Shown here: one piece after another, positions 34,801 to 36,717 of the stretch | Layout: each line of letters starts with the position of its first letter | How positions within the stretch are numbered: position 1 is the first letter of the stretch | Source: an uncultured Candidatus Altimarinota bacterium | GTDB taxonomy: Bacteria; Patescibacteriota; Gracilibacteria; BD1-5; UBA2023 | DNA: 36,717 bases | Assembly: GCA_938036655.1 (NCBI GenBank) | Contig: CALHQS010000049.1 | Location: 1-36,717, forward strand | Direction: 5' to 3' | Program-made: the position numbers and the translations under genes | The notes under the pieces: model-generated | The model's input: only the letters and a program-made list of their open reading frames with translations | What the model was told of the DNA's origin: nothing | Database searches by the model: none

Positions 34801-36717
34801 ATTTCTCCAAATTATGAACAAACTCTCTTATTGTATCTTTATCAAAAGGTTTATCGAAAAACATGCCTGTTGCTGATTTAGTAATCTTTTCTTGTTTATC
34901 TTTAGGTATTTTTAGTTCCTTGAATGCCCACTCAAGACAATCTTCTAAATTTAAGTTATCTTTAGCCTTAATTCTAGTTCTAATTTTTTGAATTTGTTCA
35001 GGTTTTAATCTTGTGGTTTTAATAAATCCATTTATTATATAATCGTTTAGTCATTTCTCATTTTCTATAGATAAATTATTTTTCTGGTTAATAATAAGGT
35101 ATGACTCTAAAAATGATCTTGTAAGCATAGTATATAACCTATTTCTTGCTTGTTTATCTGAATTAATTGAATTAGTAATACAAATTACAAAAGGAAATTC
35201 TAATCACTTCACATTATTGGCATTGGTTATAAAAATTGTGTTCTCTTCTGTTCTCTTGGTTTCGATAGCATTATTTACAGTATATCAAAATTTTTCTTCT
35301 ATTAAATATTTTAATGATGCTATATTTTTAGATATATCTTTATAATTATTATCCAAAAATATAATTGAAATATCTTCTGGCCTTAGATCTGAGTATGTTT
35401 TTTTCAGTTTTTCTATAATAGACAAAACCTTTTCCTCAGTTTCTAAGGAATATTCTATATTAATTGGTCTTAAATTATCAATATTATCAAATCTTCTCAT
35501 TGGCTCTCTTTTCAAAATCAAATCTGTATCATTTGTCTTCTTATCTATAATATAACCACATCTTTCCCATTCATCATCTTCTAAAAAATTAATTTTTTGT
35601 TCTTCAAATAATCACATTCAAATAGCATGTGCAAACATTAATGTTTTAGGATCAGTTCTATAACACTTATTTAATACAAAATCAACCTCAGTAGCATTAT
35701 TATCAATTCAAATATCAAAAATACTTTGAAAAATATCTCAAGCAATATAAATTTTGTTTTTTGTTACAATTTCACAAACCCTGAAAAAAACATCAGGGAA
35801 ATCCTGGCTTTCATCAATTAAAATATAATCAAATGCATATTCAAATGCATTTCACTCATTATCCTTCTTAGAATTAAGTGCTTGCAGTAGTTGTTTAAAT
35901 ATATCTTCATAGGTCATATTATTATAATACCTTAAAAATGGAATATTATAAAAATTGCAAAGATAAGAATACAAACCGGAATTAATATCTCGAGAAGATC
36001 ACCAAGCATGGCTTACCCAAAGTCTATTATGCCAATCAATTTGTTTTTTTACTTGCATAAAATCAAAAAAAGTAGGAATTCTTTTTCGTAATTCACTAGC
36101 TAATGTTTTATTATGACAAGTGAAAAAAATTTTATTTTTTTCTTCCTTAATATATATTTCTCTCAATTTATGCAATAGCAATTCTGTTTTTCATGTTCCA
36201 GCTAATCATTGTATTTTTACTACTTTATTATTTCCAGTATTATAAATAAATCGTATTTGTTCAGAATCAAATAATTTAATATTTTGCTTAATTTTTGCTA
36301 AGGGAGTCATTGGTACTTCACTACCTATCCTTTCAGCATCATTAATACTACCAATAAGTAAAGACACCATAATTCTTAACTTTCTCAATATCTTTGGGTC
36401 TTCTACATTATATGATTCAAATAACTTTCCAAGTTCATCTTTTTTTATTTTAATAATAAAATCAGACTGTTCCAAAGTTCTAGTTCTTCATACAGTTTTT
36501 ATAAAATTATATTCACTTACAATAGATCAAATGTCCTCCCAAAAATCATCAACATAATCATCAAACAAACTATTAGCATTTTCTCATAAATCAATAAATA
36601 ATATCTTATAGTTTGTTGATAATAGAACTAAAGATTTTCATTGGTAATCATATGTATATTTTTTATCTATCAGAGGCCTATCAATCAAATAAAATTGGTC
36701 TTCTATTGGATAATTTT
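34793..36717 (-). CDS. SF1 (UvrD-like) helicase, 5' end missing
   Basis: At least 640 residues; the start lies past the window. Fifteen of its 24 visible glycines are TGA. The N-terminal part (FYLIDRPLIDKKYTYDYQG, KILFIDLGENANSLFDDYVDDF, IKTVGRTRTLEQ) resembles the domain before helicase motors in NERD/UvrD-type proteins. Helicase motifs: IRFIYNTGNNKVVKIQGLAGTGKTE (Walker A, two of its Gly TGA-coded), FFTCHNKTLASELRKRI (Ia), LIDESQDFPDVFF (Walker B), IAGDIFQSIFD (III), CYRTDPKTL (IV), NNVKGLEFPFVI (V) and LYTMLTRSFLESYLII (VI). It unwinds DNA or RNA with ATP. It is encoded with the 34177 protein in an AT-rich region unlike the rest of the window. It may be a defence or accessory helicase. Confidence 0.88.

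Overview
The window reads as part of a Candidate Phyla Radiation chromosome that uses genetic code 25 (UGA = glycine), as in Gracilibacteria (BD1-5/GN02) and Absconditabacteria (SR1). Read with the standard code, about 25 genes break at in-frame TGA. Read with TGA = Gly, each becomes full length, and the TGAs fall on conserved glycines: Obg, the helicase Walker A, glycosyltransferase EGxP and GGxxE motifs, FolD, PilB, RNHCP. Every rebuilt gene ends in TAA or TAG and none in TGA. CGA and CGG sit at conserved Arg positions (FolD GRS, cardiolipin synthase DNRSF), so the Arg-to-Trp change reported in some Absconditabacterales does not apply here. The DNA is AT-rich, genes are tightly packed, Shine-Dalgarno sites are almost absent, and several genes look leaderless.

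Layout. 2-2435: 3' part of obg converging on a tandem DUF805 membrane protein. 2580-14320: a surface-glycan locus in four blocks. These are a UDP-GlcNAc 2-epimerase followed by a frameshifted gene (+); a GT4 enzyme and a WecG/TagA enzyme (-); three GT4-like enzymes plus an FkbM methyltransferase (+); and a DUF333 lipoprotein, DUF2304-GT2 fusion, galE, GT32-like and GT2 genes (-). 14375-18621: recJ, a THUMP-domain RNA methyltransferase, two small unknown genes, tRNA-Glu(CUC) and rplK. 18853-23901: cardiolipin synthase, tilS, an RNHCP protein, a PilB/GspE ATPase and an HTH/DUF2975 pair with operator-like repeats. 24074-27769: a DsbA-like lipoprotein divergent from two large Cys-rich exported proteins of unknown function. 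27850-34081: prmC, a DedA protein, a WecA-like transferase, a frameshifted unknown gene, Fe/Mn superoxide dismutase, an unknown gene, folD, a small unknown gene and a Bcp peroxiredoxin. 34177-36717: an AT-rich accessory module on the minus strand, made of an SF1 helicase (cut by the window end) and an overlapping 207-residue unknown protein. Most of their glycines are coded by TGA.

How the genes fit together. WecA-like transferase, UDP-GlcNAc 2-epimerase and WecG/TagA are the three activities that build a GlcNAc-ManNAc linkage unit on undecaprenyl phosphate, as in teichoic-acid or enterobacterial common antigen synthesis. The other glycosyltransferases and GalE would extend or decorate the glycan. 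DsbA, the Cys-rich exported proteins and the PilB-type ATPase suggest a disulfide-stabilised surface structure; this is inference. No stretch over about 240 bases lacks a gene; the longest gap, 18622-18852, holds the rplK and cardiolipin synthase promoters.
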